64,000 bases of DNA from Aureimonas sp. ME7 (lineage in GTDB: Bacteria; Pseudomonadota; Alphaproteobacteria; Rhizobiales; Rhizobiaceae). The position numbers were made by a program, and so were the translations under genes. Below are positions 37,806-47,311 of the stretch, piece by piece (the first letter of the stretch is position 1; the number at the start of each line of letters is the position of its first letter). The notes under the pieces are model-generated. The model was not told the DNA's origin and did not search any database. It worked only from the letters and a program-made list of their open reading frames with translations. The stretch covers positions 124,001 to 188,000 of the forward strand of contig NZ_CAJCKW010000007.1 in the NCBI RefSeq assembly GCF_903970965.1. Direction: 5' to 3'.

Positions 37806-38844
37806 GCTTCGGGCTGAGGTCCTCGGCCTCCGCCCAGGCGAGCCCGTTTCCGACCGAAGCCAGGCGCCGAGCCGCGTCGACGTCCAGACCCAGCGAGCGG
37901 AGAAGCTCCAGCCGCTCGCCCTGCGTGCGCGCTTCGCCGAACCGGCGCCGCGAACGAAGGCGCAGGAGCAGCGCGGCAGGCGGCTCCAGCGTCTCGTCCA
38001 CCACGGGATCGCCTTCCGTCCGGTTGCGCAGGAGCTCGTCGGCCAGCCCGCCGCGCGCGCGCCCGTCCAGCCGGCACGAGGTTTCGACGCAAGGGCCCTG
38101 CGAATAGCGGATGCGCAGCCTGAGCGCCTCGCAGCGGCGGCGAAACGCCCGATCCTCGGCGAAGGCGGGCGTCGGCAGCGGCCCGGCGCGCCGGTAGGCC
38201 GCGCCCGTGACCGCGAAGTTCGCCCCGCCGATATTGCCATGGTGCGGCCAGGGGTTGTCCGGGTCGGGCAGGACGAGGGCGGCCAAGTGACGGGACGCTT
38301 CCCGGTATTGCCGGATCGTGGCCTCGCTCATCGGGTCGGCCGGTGGCAGCCGGGCCGCCTCCTCGGGCAGGAAGCCGATCCGCCCGCACACGAGATCGAA
38401 GCCGAGGGCGAACTCCTGCGCATAGGCGGCGCGGAGGCCGGGAAGCACCACCGTGTCCCCGTCCACCGACAGGAGCGCCGCACTGGGAGCGAGAGCGTGC
38501 GCGATGTCGAAGCCGAGGCGCCGGGCGAGGGGCGCGGAGCCCCGGCCGCCCTTCCAAGCGCAGTCGAAGAGGAGCCAGGGCCGCGACCAGCGCCCCATGC
38601 GCGCAAGTGCGATGGGGACCGTGTCGTCGCGGCACCCGTTGGCCACGAGAACGACGCCGTCCTCGGGCTCCAGCTCCGTGTCGAGGGCGGCTAGGCAGCG
38701 GTCGATACGGCCGGCCTCGTTCTGGGCGGGCAGGCAGGCGATGAGCGCGGCGGCCGCCATACGCTCGGGCGCGCCGTGGAACACGCCGCCGGCCAGCGGC
38801 AGGTCGGGGGGAACGAGGGTTTCGATGCCCTGGCGGATGGTCAT
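37681..38844 (-). CDS. Family 2 glycosyltransferase
   Basis: 387 residues. GT-A fold: ACLPAQNEAGRIDRCLAAL at the N-terminus, VANGCRDDT, DxD metal motif at 128-130 (LLSVDGDTVV), and ANFAVTGAAYRRAG and FAEDRAF acceptor-side blocks. Cytoplasmic, no membrane segment. Start ATG 38844 with GAAGGG upstream. Convergent with the PIG-L/methyltransferase gene; the two reading frames overlap by 125 bases at their 3' ends, so they share a fate but not a transcript. Probably builds the glycoside that the deacetylase/methyltransferase modifies. Confidence 0.85.
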   Translation of the reverse strand: MTIRQGIETLVPPDLPLAGGVFHGAPERMAAAALIACLPAQNEAGRIDRCLAALDTELEPEDGVVLVANGCRDDTVPIALARMGRWSRPWLLFDCAWKGGRGSAPLARRLGFDIAHALAPSAALLSVDGDTVVLPGLRAAYAQEFALGFDLVCGRIGFLPEEAARLPPADPMSEATIRQYREASRHLAALVLPDPDNPWPHHGNIGGANFAVTGAAYRRAGPLPTPAFAEDRAFRRRCEALRLRIRYSQGPCVETSCRLDGRARGGLADELLRNRTEGDPVVDETLEPPAALLLRLRSRRRFGEARTQGERLELLRSLGLDVDAARRLASVGNGLAWAEAEDLSPKLTRCRMRLSDLRHHLPALLRMRDAIRDVPSGSPAFRESLGR

Positions 38845-39180
38845 GGCCCTTCGATTCCCATCCGCCCCGAACAGGCCGTTTCGCCAGCGTCCCGGCGCGG
38901 GATCCGGAAGAACCCTCTCAAGGGCGAGCGGGACGCATGGGCCGGGCCTAGACCGCATCGGCCCCCGAACCCTTCATTCCCTGTCTTGTCGGCCGTTCGA
39001 GAGCCAGGAGCAAGGGCGCGCGGCGTCTTGTATCGGTTCACGGCTACGGAACGCCGCAGGGCGGTCGCCTCCCTGGCTTGTGGGACGCGGCCGGCTCGGA
39101 CATGGTGCGGGGAAACAGCCGGCTTTCCCTTCCGCGTTTCGGCTCCGCCTTGCCTTCGCCCACGAGAAGACACCCGCCCG
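38845..39180. other. 336-base intergenic region, divergent promoters
   Basis: Lies between the glycosyltransferase and binding-protein starts and must hold both promoters. I see one short perfect inverted repeat (GGGAAA 39110-39115 with TTTCCC 39124-39129), itself centred on AGCCGGCT, 52 bases before the ATG at 39181. No coding frame here has family resemblance, and no riboswitch or Fur-type motif was recognised. Confidence 0.5.
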
Positions 39181-40098
39181 ATGCGCGCTCCCTGCCGGCT
39201 CCTTCTTTGCGCCCTTCTCCTCGGCGCCTTTCCGTTCGGTGCGGCAAGGGCGGAACCGATCGCCGCGCCAGGCGGGCCGAACGCCTCCCCCCTTCCCGCC
39301 CGTCCCCAGATCGTCGCCACGTTCGACCTGGCCGCGCTCGACACGCTGGAGGCGCTGGGCGTCCGGGCGGCGGGCGTGCCCGCTCCGCCCGTGCCGGAAG
39401 CTCTCGGCGGCTATGCCGATGGGCGCGCGGCACGGATCGGCTCCCTGTTCCATCCCGACTACGACGTCCTCCGGGCGCTGCGGCCCGATCTCGTGGTGAT
39501 CTCGCAGCGCGCCCGGCCGGAAGCGCAAGCCCTGTCGCGCCTCGCCCCGGTGCTCGACATGACGCCACCGGACGGTGACGGGCTGGAAGGCGCGAAACGC
39601 GCGATCCGCACGCTGGCCGCCCTGTTCGGACACGAGAAAGAAGCGGAAGCGCGCCTTGGCGCGATCGATCGTCACCTCGACGGCCTGCGCCAAGTCACAG
39701 CCAAGGCCGGTCGCGGCCTCGTGGTGATGACGACGGGCGAGCGGATCAGTGTCTTCGGGCCAGGATCGCGCTACGACATCGTCCATTCCGGCTTCGGCAT
39801 GGCGCCCGTCGCAACGCCGATCCCAGCGGAAACGCATGGAATGGTGGTGGACGACCGTTTCATCCGCGACGCCGACCCGGACTGGCTCTTCGTGATCGAC
39901 CGCGACGCGGCGGTCGGCGAAGCGCCCTCCGCCGACCGACTGGCCGCAACGCTGGTGGCCGAAACCACGGCGTGGCGCCGGGGCCAGGTGGTCCGTCTCG
40001 ACCCCGTGCGCTGGTATCTCGTCGGCTTCGGTCTCGCAGCCCTCGAAGCCGATATCGACGAGATCGGCGCGGCGATGGACCGCGCGCCCGTCCCCTGA
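39181..40098 (+). CDS. Orphan siderophore/haem-type ABC substrate-binding protein
   Basis: 305 residues with a Sec signal (about 1-24, cleaved at ARAEP). The mature part has the FepB/CeuE-like helical-hinge fold: IVATFDLAALDTLEALGV near the start, LRPDLVVISQRARPEAQ, WLFVIDRDAAVGE and a C-terminal helix. Clusters of this type usually have permease and ATPase genes, but none is adjacent; the next gene is an asparaginase. It probably delivers an iron-siderophore or similar chelate to a transporter encoded elsewhere. Confidence 0.82.
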   Translation: MRAPCRLLLCALLLGAFPFGAARAEPIAAPGGPNASPLPARPQIVATFDLAALDTLEALGVRAAGVPAPPVPEALGGYADGRAARIGSLFHPDYDVLRALRPDLVVISQRARPEAQALSRLAPVLDMTPPDGDGLEGAKRAIRTLAALFGHEKEAEARLGAIDRHLDGLRQVTAKAGRGLVVMTTGERISVFGPGSRYDIVHSGFGMAPVATPIPAETHGMVVDDRFIRDADPDWLFVIDRDAAVGEAPSADRLAATLVAETTAWRRGQVVRLDPVRWYLVGFGLAALEADIDEIGAAMDRAPVP

Positions 40099-40154
40099 CG
40101 GCGCTCGTTGTGGTAAGTCGACCCGAACGCAGCCTCCTTGAAAGCGCCCGGCCC

Positions 40155-41132
40155 ATGCCCCTGATCCAGCTCGTCACCACCGGCGGCACCATCGCGTCCC
40201 GGGCCGGTGGGCAACCGGATCATGCGGCCGACGTCGTGGCCGCGATCGGGGGCGCCGCCCTGCGCGCCGCGCTCCACGACCCGCTGGACGGGATCGAGCT
40301 TCGCGTCGACGACTTCTGCCGCATCGGCTCCTCGGCGATCGATCTCGATCTCGCCTTCCGCATCGCGCAGCGCGTCGGCGAACACCTCGAAGACCCGGCC
40401 TGCGATGGGGTGGTGGTGACGCACGGTACGGACACGATGGAGGAAAGCGCGTATCTCGCCGATCTCCTCGTCGGCTCGGACAAGCCCGTGGTCTTCACCG
40501 GCGCCCAGCGCAGCGCCGACGAGCCCGACACGGACGGCCCGCGCAACATCGCGGATGCCGTGCGCCTCGCCGCCGACCCGGCGGCACGCGGCCTTGGCGC
40601 GCTGATCCTGTTCGAAGGCGATTTTCACGCCGCGCGCGACGCGACCAAGACCCACACCTCGCGCACCGACACGTTCCGCTCCGCCGAGCACGGCAAGCTC
40701 GGCGACGTCGACGCGGGCGAGGTGCGCATCCATCGTCGTCCGCCCCCGCGCCGGACGATCGCCGCCGAGCGCATCGATCCCGGCGTCGAGCTGATCCGCC
40801 TCGCCATGGGATCGAGCGACAAGCTCCTACGGTTTGCCGCTTCGAGCGGGGCAAGCGCCATCGTCCTCGAATGCTTCGGGCGGGGCAACGCGCCGCCCGT
40901 CGTCGCGGCGGCGGTGGCGGAGATCGTGGCGGCCGGCACGCCGGTGATCGTCACCTCGCGCTGCCCGGAAGGGCGCGTGCGGCCGATCTACGGCAATGGC
41001 GGGGGCAAGGATCTCGAGCGCGCGGGCGCTCTCTTCGCGGGCGATCTCGCCGGGCCGAAAGCGCGCATCCTCGCCGCCCTGCTTCTTGCCGCCGGCCTGC
41101 CGCTCGCCGAACACTTCGCCGCCCACCTTTGA
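40155..41132 (+). CDS. L-asparaginase
   Basis: Hydrolyses L-asparagine to aspartate and ammonia. 325 residues, standard for bacterial asparaginases. The two active-site threonine motifs are present: TTGGTIAS (Thr12 nucleophile) and VVTHGTDTMEE. A third family block is GAQRSADEPDTDGPRN. No signal peptide is seen, so it is cytoplasmic. It starts 56 bases after the binding protein with a weak ribosome site and may be read from the same transcript. Confidence 0.9.
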   Translation: MPLIQLVTTGGTIASRAGGQPDHAADVVAAIGGAALRAALHDPLDGIELRVDDFCRIGSSAIDLDLAFRIAQRVGEHLEDPACDGVVVTHGTDTMEESAYLADLLVGSDKPVVFTGAQRSADEPDTDGPRNIADAVRLAADPAARGLGALILFEGDFHAARDATKTHTSRTDTFRSAEHGKLGDVDAGEVRIHRRPPPRRTIAAERIDPGVELIRLAMGSSDKLLRFAASSGASAIVLECFGRGNAPPVVAAAVAEIVAAGTPVIVTSRCPEGRVRPIYGNGGGKDLERAGALFAGDLAGPKARILAALLLAAGLPLAEHFAAHL

Positions 41133-41343
41133 GACTGGCCGGCAAGCCACGCGAACGATTTCGTCGTTTGAGCGGGTGGATCAGCAATCCGATCTTCAGT
41201 ATAGCTTAGAGATAGACGAAACCGCCTGTCCCCCGCGTCCATCCGCCACTAGCATCCCCTCGTTTCCCGCCGAAGAGGATGTCGATGCCGCCCAGCGTTT
41301 CCGACCGGACCCGATTGCCCCACGCTCGCGATGGCGGCGACCC

Positions 41344-42714
41344 ATGCGAAAGCGCCGACGGTTGAGCGCGAAGCGCATCCTGGTTCTCGGCGGGGGCGCC
41401 AGCGGCGTGGTGCTGGCCGCCCATCTCCTGCGCTCGGACGCGCGCGTCGAGGTCGCGGTGGTGGAGCGACGGCCGGTGATCGGGGCGGGCGTCGCCTACG
41501 GCACGGACGAGCCGGACCACCTTCTCAACACCCGCGCCAGCGCCATGAGCGCGTTTGCCGACGATCCCGACCATTTCTGGCGCTGGCTGGAGGACCAGGG
41601 CCACGCGGCAGCCCTCGGACTCCATGATGCCTTCGCCTTCGTGCCGCGCCGGCTCTACCGGACCTATCTCGCCGACATCGTGAAGCCTTGGGATGCCGAG
41701 ACTGGCGACGGGCGGCTGCGCTTCGTGCGCGGCGAATGTGCGGATCTGCGATCGGTGCCCGGCGGGATCGCCGCCGATCTCGGCGACGGGCGCACCGAGA
41801 TCGCGGACGTCGCGGTTCTGGCCACCGGCTACAGCGAGCCGAGCATCGCGGGCAGGAATCCTTGCGCCGGCCCGTGGCAAAGCCGGGACGCACTCGGCAT
41901 CGACCCCGGCGAAGCGGTGGTGATCGTCGGCACCGGCTTGTCCATGGTGGACAACGTCGCGCTCTTACGCGCGAGCCGGCACCGGGGGCCGATCACCGCC
42001 GTGTCGCGGCGCGGGCTCCTGCCGCAGATCCACGAGCGCTCGGTGCCCCTGCCCCTCGACCCCGCCGACGTGCCGTTCGGCACGTCCTTGTCCTATCTCC
42101 TGCGCTGGATCCGGCGCACCGTACGCTGGGCCGAGGAGCGGGGCGGCGACTGGCGCGACGTGGTGGACGCGCTGCGCCCGCACACGCAGACGCTTTGGCA
42201 ATCGATGACGCTGGACGCCAAGCGCCGCTTCCTGCGCCACGCCAAGACCTTGTGGGAAATCCACCGCCACCGCATGGCGCCCGAAGCCGCCGCCATTCTT
42301 CAGGAGGCGCTGGACGAGGGACAGCTCACGATCGTCGCCGCCCATGTGGAGGGAATCGAGCGCAAGGGAACGGGCCGAACCGTGCGCCTGCGCCGACCGG
42401 GTGGGGTCGTGGAGAGCCTCTTCGCCGTCCACGTGATCGACTGCACGGGGACGCTGCGCGAGCCCGAGCCCGGACGCGGCGGGCTGGTCGAGATCCTGAT
42501 CGGACGCGGCGCCGCGCGGCTCGACCCGCTTCGCATCGGCATCGACGTGACGGCCGACGGCGCGGTGGTGGCCGCGGACGGCACCCCCTCGCCGCGCCTT
42601 TTCGCGGTCGGGCCGGTGACGCGCGCAAGGTTCTGGGAGATCACCGCCCTGCCCGATATCCGCGTCCAGTGCGCGGCGCTGGCGCGCACGCTTCTGGACC
42701 GCGTTCCGGCCTGA
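41344..42714 (+). CDS. FAD/NAD(P)-binding oxidoreductase (YdhS-like, NAD_binding_9)
   Basis: 456 residues. N-terminal dinucleotide-binding motif LVLGGGASGVVLAAHLL and, further on, VIVGTGLSMVDNVALL, as in flavin monooxygenase-like FAD/NAD(P) proteins; HLLNTRASAMSAF is typical of the YdhS/HI0933-like group. Function within this family is mostly unknown. Start ATG 41344 (MRKRRRLSAKRILVL) has a weak ribosome site; the TTG six codons on is possible. Transcribed alone after a 211-base gap without recognisable signals. Ends one base before the convergent urtE stop. Confidence 0.8.
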   Translation: MRKRRRLSAKRILVLGGGASGVVLAAHLLRSDARVEVAVVERRPVIGAGVAYGTDEPDHLLNTRASAMSAFADDPDHFWRWLEDQGHAAALGLHDAFAFVPRRLYRTYLADIVKPWDAETGDGRLRFVRGECADLRSVPGGIAADLGDGRTEIADVAVLATGYSEPSIAGRNPCAGPWQSRDALGIDPGEAVVIVGTGLSMVDNVALLRASRHRGPITAVSRRGLLPQIHERSVPLPLDPADVPFGTSLSYLLRWIRRTVRWAEERGGDWRDVVDALRPHTQTLWQSMTLDAKRRFLRHAKTLWEIHRHRMAPEAAAILQEALDEGQLTIVAAHVEGIERKGTGRTVRLRRPGGVVESLFAVHVIDCTGTLREPEPGRGGLVEILIGRGAARLDPLRIGIDVTADGAVVAADGTPSPRLFAVGPVTRARFWEITALPDIRVQCAALARTLLDRVPA

Positions 42715-42715
42715 A

Positions 42716-43411
42716 CTAGACCATCAGGTGCCGGCGCACCTCGGGCTCATCGAGATCGGCGCCGACGCCGCTGAACACGATGCGGCCCCGGTCGAGGATG
42801 TAGACCCGGTCGGCAAGCTCACGGCAGAAGTCGAGATACTGCTCGACCAGGAGAACCGCGATCCCCGCTTCCTGCTTGAGGTAGCGGATCGCCCGTCCGA
42901 TATCCTTGATGATCGAGGGCTGGATGCCCTCCGTCGGTTCGTCCAGGACCAGAAGGCGGGGCCGCGTGACGAGCGCCCGGCCGATGGCGAGCTGCTGCTG
43001 CTGGCCGCCCGACAGATCGCCCCCGCGCCGCCCGAGCATGGTCTTCAGAACCGGAAACAGCTCGAACACGTGCTCGGGGATCGTGCGCTCGGCGCCCTTC
43101 AGCGGCGCGAAGCCGGTGTGGAGGTTTTCGCGCACCGACAGGAGCGGAAACACCTCGCGCCCCTGCGGCACGAAGCCGATGCCGGCGCGCGCCCGCGCAT
43201 AAGGCGCGGCACTGCCGAGATCCTTCCCCTCCAGTTCGATGCGCCCGGCCCGGATCGCCTGCTGGCCGACGACCGCGCGCATCAACGAGGTCTTGCCGAC
43301 CCCGTTGCGCCCGAGGACGCAGGTGATCTCGCCCGCCTTCGCCTCCAGCGACACGCCGCGCAGCGCCTGCGCGGCGCCGTAGAACAGATCGACGTCGGAA
43401 ACTTTCAGCAT
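42716..43411 (-). CDS. urtE: Urea ABC transporter ATPase UrtE
   Basis: 231 residues, LivF-like. Walker A LGRNGVGKTS, FVPQGREVFPLLSVREN (Q-loop), signature LSGGQQQQLAIGRAL, Walker B LLVLDEPTEGIQPSI, the last being characteristic of UrtE. Last gene of urtABCDE. A 165-base gap, flanked by an inverted repeat, separates it from urtD. Confidence 0.95.
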   Translation of the reverse strand: MLKVSDVDLFYGAAQALRGVSLEAKAGEITCVLGRNGVGKTSLMRAVVGQQAIRAGRIELEGKDLGSAAPYARARAGIGFVPQGREVFPLLSVRENLHTGFAPLKGAERTIPEHVFELFPVLKTMLGRRGGDLSGGQQQQLAIGRALVTRPRLLVLDEPTEGIQPSIIKDIGRAIRYLKQEAGIAVLLVEQYLDFCRELADRVYILDRGRIVFSGVGADLDEPEVRRHLMV

Positions 43412-43414
43412 GTC

Positions 43415-43578
43415 AGCGCCCTTTCGAAGGATCGGCGGCGGAGGGTCGGTGAGGAATTTTTCGTCGTTCGGAAGGAGCCGAACTTGAGTGATGCCAGCGG
43501 CATCGGCGAGGATCGGGGACGCTCTGGCGGCGGAAAAGGCCCGCCGGACCGACCCGATCGATCGTTCGAAAGGGCGCT
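43415..43578. repeat. Inverted repeat flanking the urtD-urtE gap
   Basis: AGCGCCCTTTCGAA (43415-43428) recurs as its exact reverse complement at 43565-43578, and pairing resumes for five more bases after one mismatch. The right arm overlaps the urtD stop codon; the left arm lies just upstream of the urtE start. The transcript of the gap could fold into one long stem. Confidence 0.6.
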
Positions 43579-44416
43579 AGCGCCCCAGATAGACTTCGAT
43601 CACGCGCGGGTCGGCCGAGACCTGGTCGAGCGGACCTTCGGCGAGGACGTGCCCCTCGTGCAGGCAGGTGACCTTGACGTCCAGCATGCGCACGAAATGC
43701 ATGTCGTGCTCGACCACCACCACCGAACGGGTTTGCGCGATGCCCTTCAGGAGACGCGCGGTTTCCTCGGTTTCGGCATCGGTCATCCCGGCCACCGGCT
43801 CGTCGACGAGGAGAAGCTCGGGGTCCTGCGCGAGCAGCATGCCGATCTCCAGCCATTGCTTCTGGCCGTGGCTGAGGTCGGCGGCCGGCAGCGCGCGCTT
43901 TTCCCAGAGGCGCACGGTTCTTAAGATCTCCTCGATCCGCCCATCCTCTTCGGCGCCGCGCCGGTGAAGGAGGGCGGCGAAGATGCCCCGGTCGCCGGCG
44001 AGTGCCAGGCGCAGATTGTCCTCCACCGTGTGCCCTTCGAAGACGGTCGGCTTCTGGAACTTGCGCCCGATGCCGAGCCTTGCGATCCCGGCCTCGTCGT
44101 GGGCCGTGAGGTCGATGTCGCCGGCGAAGTAGACGTCGCCCCGATCGGGCCGCGTCTTGCCGGTGATGATGTCCATCATCGTGGTCTTGCCGGCGCCGTT
44201 CGGGCCGATGATGGCGCGCATCTCGCCGCGCGCGACGACGAGCGACAGGTCGTTGATCGCCCGGAACCCGTCGAAGCTCTTGGACACGCCGTCGAGGTAA
44301 AGCAGCGTTTCGCCGCGCGGCGCCTTCGCGGCGGCTTCGCGCTCGCGCCGCTCGGCCATGGCGGTGGCATAGGGGTGGGGCGAGACGCGGGGCGGGACGG
44401 CGGTTTCCGGGGTCAT
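43577..44416 (-). CDS. urtD: Urea ABC transporter ATPase UrtD
   Basis: 279 residues, LivG-like. Walker A GPNGAGKTT, RKFQKPTVFEGHTVEDNL (UrtD-typical), signature LSHGQKQWLEIGMLL and Walker B LLLVDEPVAGMTDAE. It pairs with UrtE to power urea uptake. Starts 5 bases after the urtC stop. Confidence 0.95.
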   Translation of the reverse strand: MTPETAVPPRVSPHPYATAMAERREREAAAKAPRGETLLYLDGVSKSFDGFRAINDLSLVVARGEMRAIIGPNGAGKTTMMDIITGKTRPDRGDVYFAGDIDLTAHDEAGIARLGIGRKFQKPTVFEGHTVEDNLRLALAGDRGIFAALLHRRGAEEDGRIEEILRTVRLWEKRALPAADLSHGQKQWLEIGMLLAQDPELLLVDEPVAGMTDAETEETARLLKGIAQTRSVVVVEHDMHFVRMLDVKVTCLHEGHVLAEGPLDQVSADPRVIEVYLGR

Positions 44417-44421
44417 CGAAC

Positions 44422-45582
44422 TCACTCCGCGGGGTTGGCGGCGGGGGCGGCCGCGCTGTCGTCGACGCCCTTTTCGGCGCGCGCGGCGCGGCGGCGCTCC
44501 GTCAAAGCCCGCCAGCCGCCGTCGATCGTGCCGACGATGCCGCGCGGGAGGAACAGGGTGACGAAGACGAAGAGGCCGCCGAGGATGAAGAGCCAGGCGT
44601 CCGGCGCGGCGGCGGTGAAATAACTCTTGCCGCCATTGACGAGGATCGCGCCGATCACCGGGCCGAGGATCGTCGCGCGCCCGCCCACCGCCGTCCAAAC
44701 CACGACCTCGATCGAGTTCAGCGGCGCGAACTCGCCGGGGTTCACGATGCCGACCTGCGGCACGTAGAGCGCCCCGGCGACGCCCGCCATCATCGCCGAC
44801 AGCGTGAAGGCGAAGAGCTTCACGTATTCCGGCTTCCAGCCGAGAAAGCGCGTGCGCCCTTCCGCGTCGCGCACCGCGATCATCAGGAGCCCGAGCTTGG
44901 AGCGCGTCACCGCGCCGACGAGAAGGACGCCCCCCGCCAGCGCGACAGCGGTCGCGGCGAACAGCCCGGCGCGCGTCGAGGCGGCCTGGAGGGGAGCTCC
45001 GAGGATTTCCTTGAAATCGGTCAGCCCGTTGTTGCCGCCGAACCCCATATCGTTGCGGAAGAAGGCGAGGAGGAGCGCGTAGGTCAGCGCCTGCGTGATG
45101 ATCGAAAGGTAGACGCCCGTCACCCGGGAGCGAAAGGCGAAGAAGCCGAACAGGAAGGCGAGAAGCCCCGGCACCAGCACCACCATAAGCGCGGCGAACC
45201 AGAACTGGTCGAACCCCTGCCAGAACCAGGGGAGTTCGCGGTAGTTCAGGAACACCATGAAGTCCGGCAGGTCGGGATTGCCGTAGACGCCGCGCGCCCC
45301 GATCTGGCGCATCAGGTACATTCCCATCGCGTAGGCCCCCAGAGCGAAGAACGCGCCGTGGCCGAGCGACAAGATGCCGACATAGCCCCAGACGAGGTCG
45401 AGCGAGAGCGCCAGCAGAGCGTAGGCCAGATACTTGCCGAGGAGCGGCACGAGGTGGTCCGGCACATGGAGCGGATGGCCGGGGGAGAGCCCGAGGTTGA
45501 GCGCGGGCACCAGAACGGCGGCGAGGAGGAGCGCCAGGGCCAGCCAGACGACGCGGGGTCCGAGAAGCCGAACGGTGATCAT
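44422..45582 (-). CDS. urtC: Urea ABC transporter permease UrtC
   Basis: 386 residues, LivM-like inner-membrane permease with about nine hydrophobic segments. Family blocks are YVGILSLGHGAFFALGAYAMGMY and NNGLTDFKEILG. The C-terminus is a polar, alanine-rich tail. ATG 45582 overlaps the urtB stop in ATGA. Confidence 0.95.
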   Translation of the reverse strand: MITVRLLGPRVVWLALALLLAAVLVPALNLGLSPGHPLHVPDHLVPLLGKYLAYALLALSLDLVWGYVGILSLGHGAFFALGAYAMGMYLMRQIGARGVYGNPDLPDFMVFLNYRELPWFWQGFDQFWFAALMVVLVPGLLAFLFGFFAFRSRVTGVYLSIITQALTYALLLAFFRNDMGFGGNNGLTDFKEILGAPLQAASTRAGLFAATAVALAGGVLLVGAVTRSKLGLLMIAVRDAEGRTRFLGWKPEYVKLFAFTLSAMMAGVAGALYVPQVGIVNPGEFAPLNSIEVVVWTAVGGRATILGPVIGAILVNGGKSYFTAAAPDAWLFILGGLFVFVTLFLPRGIVGTIDGGWRALTERRRAARAEKGVDDSAAAPAANPAE

Positions 45583-47198
45583 GCGTCCACGAACCTTCCC
45601 TTGAGGGCGAAGAGGCCGCGCGGCCGTTTCTGGATGAAGAGGATGATGAGGACGAGCACCACGATCTTGCCGAGAACGGCGCCGGCATAGGGCTCGAGGA
45701 ACTTGTTGACGAGGCCGAGCGACAGAGCACCGACGAGCGTGCCCCAGAGATTGCCGACCCCGCCGAACACCACCACCATGAAGCTGTCGATGATGTAGCC
45801 TTGCCCCAAGTCCGGCGAGACGTTGTCGATCTGGCTGAGCGCCACGCCCGCCATGCCGGCGATCCCGGAGCCGAGCGCGAAGGTCAGGGCGTCCACCATC
45901 GGCGTGCGGATGCCCATGGCGGCGGCCATGCGCCGGTTCTGGGTAACGGCGCGCATCTGGAGGCCCGCCGCCGTGCGGTTGAGTGCGAAGAGGAGCGCGG
46001 CGAAGACGACGGCTGCGAAGACGATGATCCACAGCCGATTCCAGGTGACGGCCATCTGCCCGATCTCGAAAGAGCCCGACATCCAGGACGGATTGGAAAC
46101 CTCCCGGTTGGTCGGCCCGAAGATCATACGGACCGCCTGCTGGAGGATCAGCGACACGCCGAAGGTGGCGAGCAGCGTTTCCAGCGGGCGGCCGTAGAGG
46201 AAGCGGATGACGCCGCGCTCGATCACGAAGCCGACGAAGCCTGCCACGAGGAACGCCATCGGAATGCTAAGCGCCAGCGACCAGTCCAGCCATTGCGGGG
46301 CGTGGTCGCGCATGGCTTGCTGGACGACGAAGGTCGTGTAGGCACCCAGCATCACCATCTCGCCATGCGCCATGTTGATGACGCCCATGACGCCGAAGGT
46401 GATGGCGAGGCCGATCGCGGCCAGCAGCAGGACGGAGCCGAGCGACAGCCCGTACCAGACGTTCTGCGCCTGCCCCCAGGCGGCGATCGTGGTGCGGATT
46501 GCGGCCGCTCCCTGTTCGGCCGCCGCGGCCACGGCCGGGTCCGCGTCGCTCGCAGCGGCCGTCAAGACGTTCAGCGCCGCGCGGTCGGAACGCTCGGCGA
46601 CCACGTGGACGGCTTCCAGCTTCTCGGCCGAAGGCCGGTCGGAGCGCAGGACGGCGACGGCGCGCGCCTGCGTGAGACGGCCGAGGATCGCCGGGTCGCT
46701 TTCGCGGTCGATCGCCGCGTCCAGCGTCGCGATCGCTTGCGGATCGGCGCGCTCGAAGAGAGCGGAGGCGGCGCGCAGGCGCTCGGCCGGGTCGGCGGAG
46801 CCGAGCGTCAGGCCGCCGAGCGCCTCAGCCACCAGCGTTCGGATGGAATTCTTGATGCGCACCTTTTCCAAGGCGCCCTTCGGCCGTTCGCCCAGCGCCT
46901 CGCCGGTCAAGGGGTCGCTGGCTGCGATGCCCGAACCGCTCGCCCGCCCGATCACGACCCGGCCACCGTCCTTCTCGTAGTAGAGATCGCCGTCGGCGAG
47001 AGCCCGGAGCGCGGGCGCCACCGCCGGATCGCCGGTCGCCGCCAGCGCTCCGATCGTCGCCTCGGTGTCGGCGAAGCTCTTCTTGCCGCCGAACTCCTGG
47101 ATCAGCGCGGCGGGATCCGCCCCTTGCGCCAATGCTGCGCCGGGAAGAGCTGCAAGGAGAAGGACAAGGGCGAGGAGCGCCCGAAACGTGCCGCTCAT
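45579..47198 (-). CDS. urtB: Urea ABC transporter permease UrtB
   Basis: 539 residues. A signal peptide (about 1-25) and a helical, HEAT-like periplasmic domain (about 26-240) precede the LivH-type permease domain with FGVMGVINMAHGEMVMLGAY. This long N-terminal domain is normal for UrtB and distinguishes it from LivH. The start has GGGAG upstream. Together with UrtC it forms the membrane channel. Confidence 0.95.
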   Translation of the reverse strand: MSGTFRALLALVLLLAALPGAALAQGADPAALIQEFGGKKSFADTEATIGALAATGDPAVAPALRALADGDLYYEKDGGRVVIGRASGSGIAASDPLTGEALGERPKGALEKVRIKNSIRTLVAEALGGLTLGSADPAERLRAASALFERADPQAIATLDAAIDRESDPAILGRLTQARAVAVLRSDRPSAEKLEAVHVVAERSDRAALNVLTAAASDADPAVAAAAEQGAAAIRTTIAAWGQAQNVWYGLSLGSVLLLAAIGLAITFGVMGVINMAHGEMVMLGAYTTFVVQQAMRDHAPQWLDWSLALSIPMAFLVAGFVGFVIERGVIRFLYGRPLETLLATFGVSLILQQAVRMIFGPTNREVSNPSWMSGSFEIGQMAVTWNRLWIIVFAAVVFAALLFALNRTAAGLQMRAVTQNRRMAAAMGIRTPMVDALTFALGSGIAGMAGVALSQIDNVSPDLGQGYIIDSFMVVVFGGVGNLWGTLVGALSLGLVNKFLEPYAGAVLGKIVVLVLIILFIQKRPRGLFALKGRFVDA

Positions 47199-47311
47199 GG
47201 GAAAAGCCGCTCCCGACCCCAAAACCGTTCCGGCTGGGGGGTCGCCATTCGTGGAAGGGATCAGGCGAAGGCGCCCCGCCCGCCGAACGGGAGGGGCGCT
47301 TCGATCGGTGT

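Noticed and set aside
38845-39180. Possible second cobalamin riboswitch before the orphan binding protein.
   Set aside because: Searched for the B12 box and the AGACCTGCC-type end; neither is present.
41133-41343. A tRNA or small RNA in the AT-richer gap around 41190-41225.
   Set aside because: No cloverleaf arms, T-loop consensus or terminator can be drawn.
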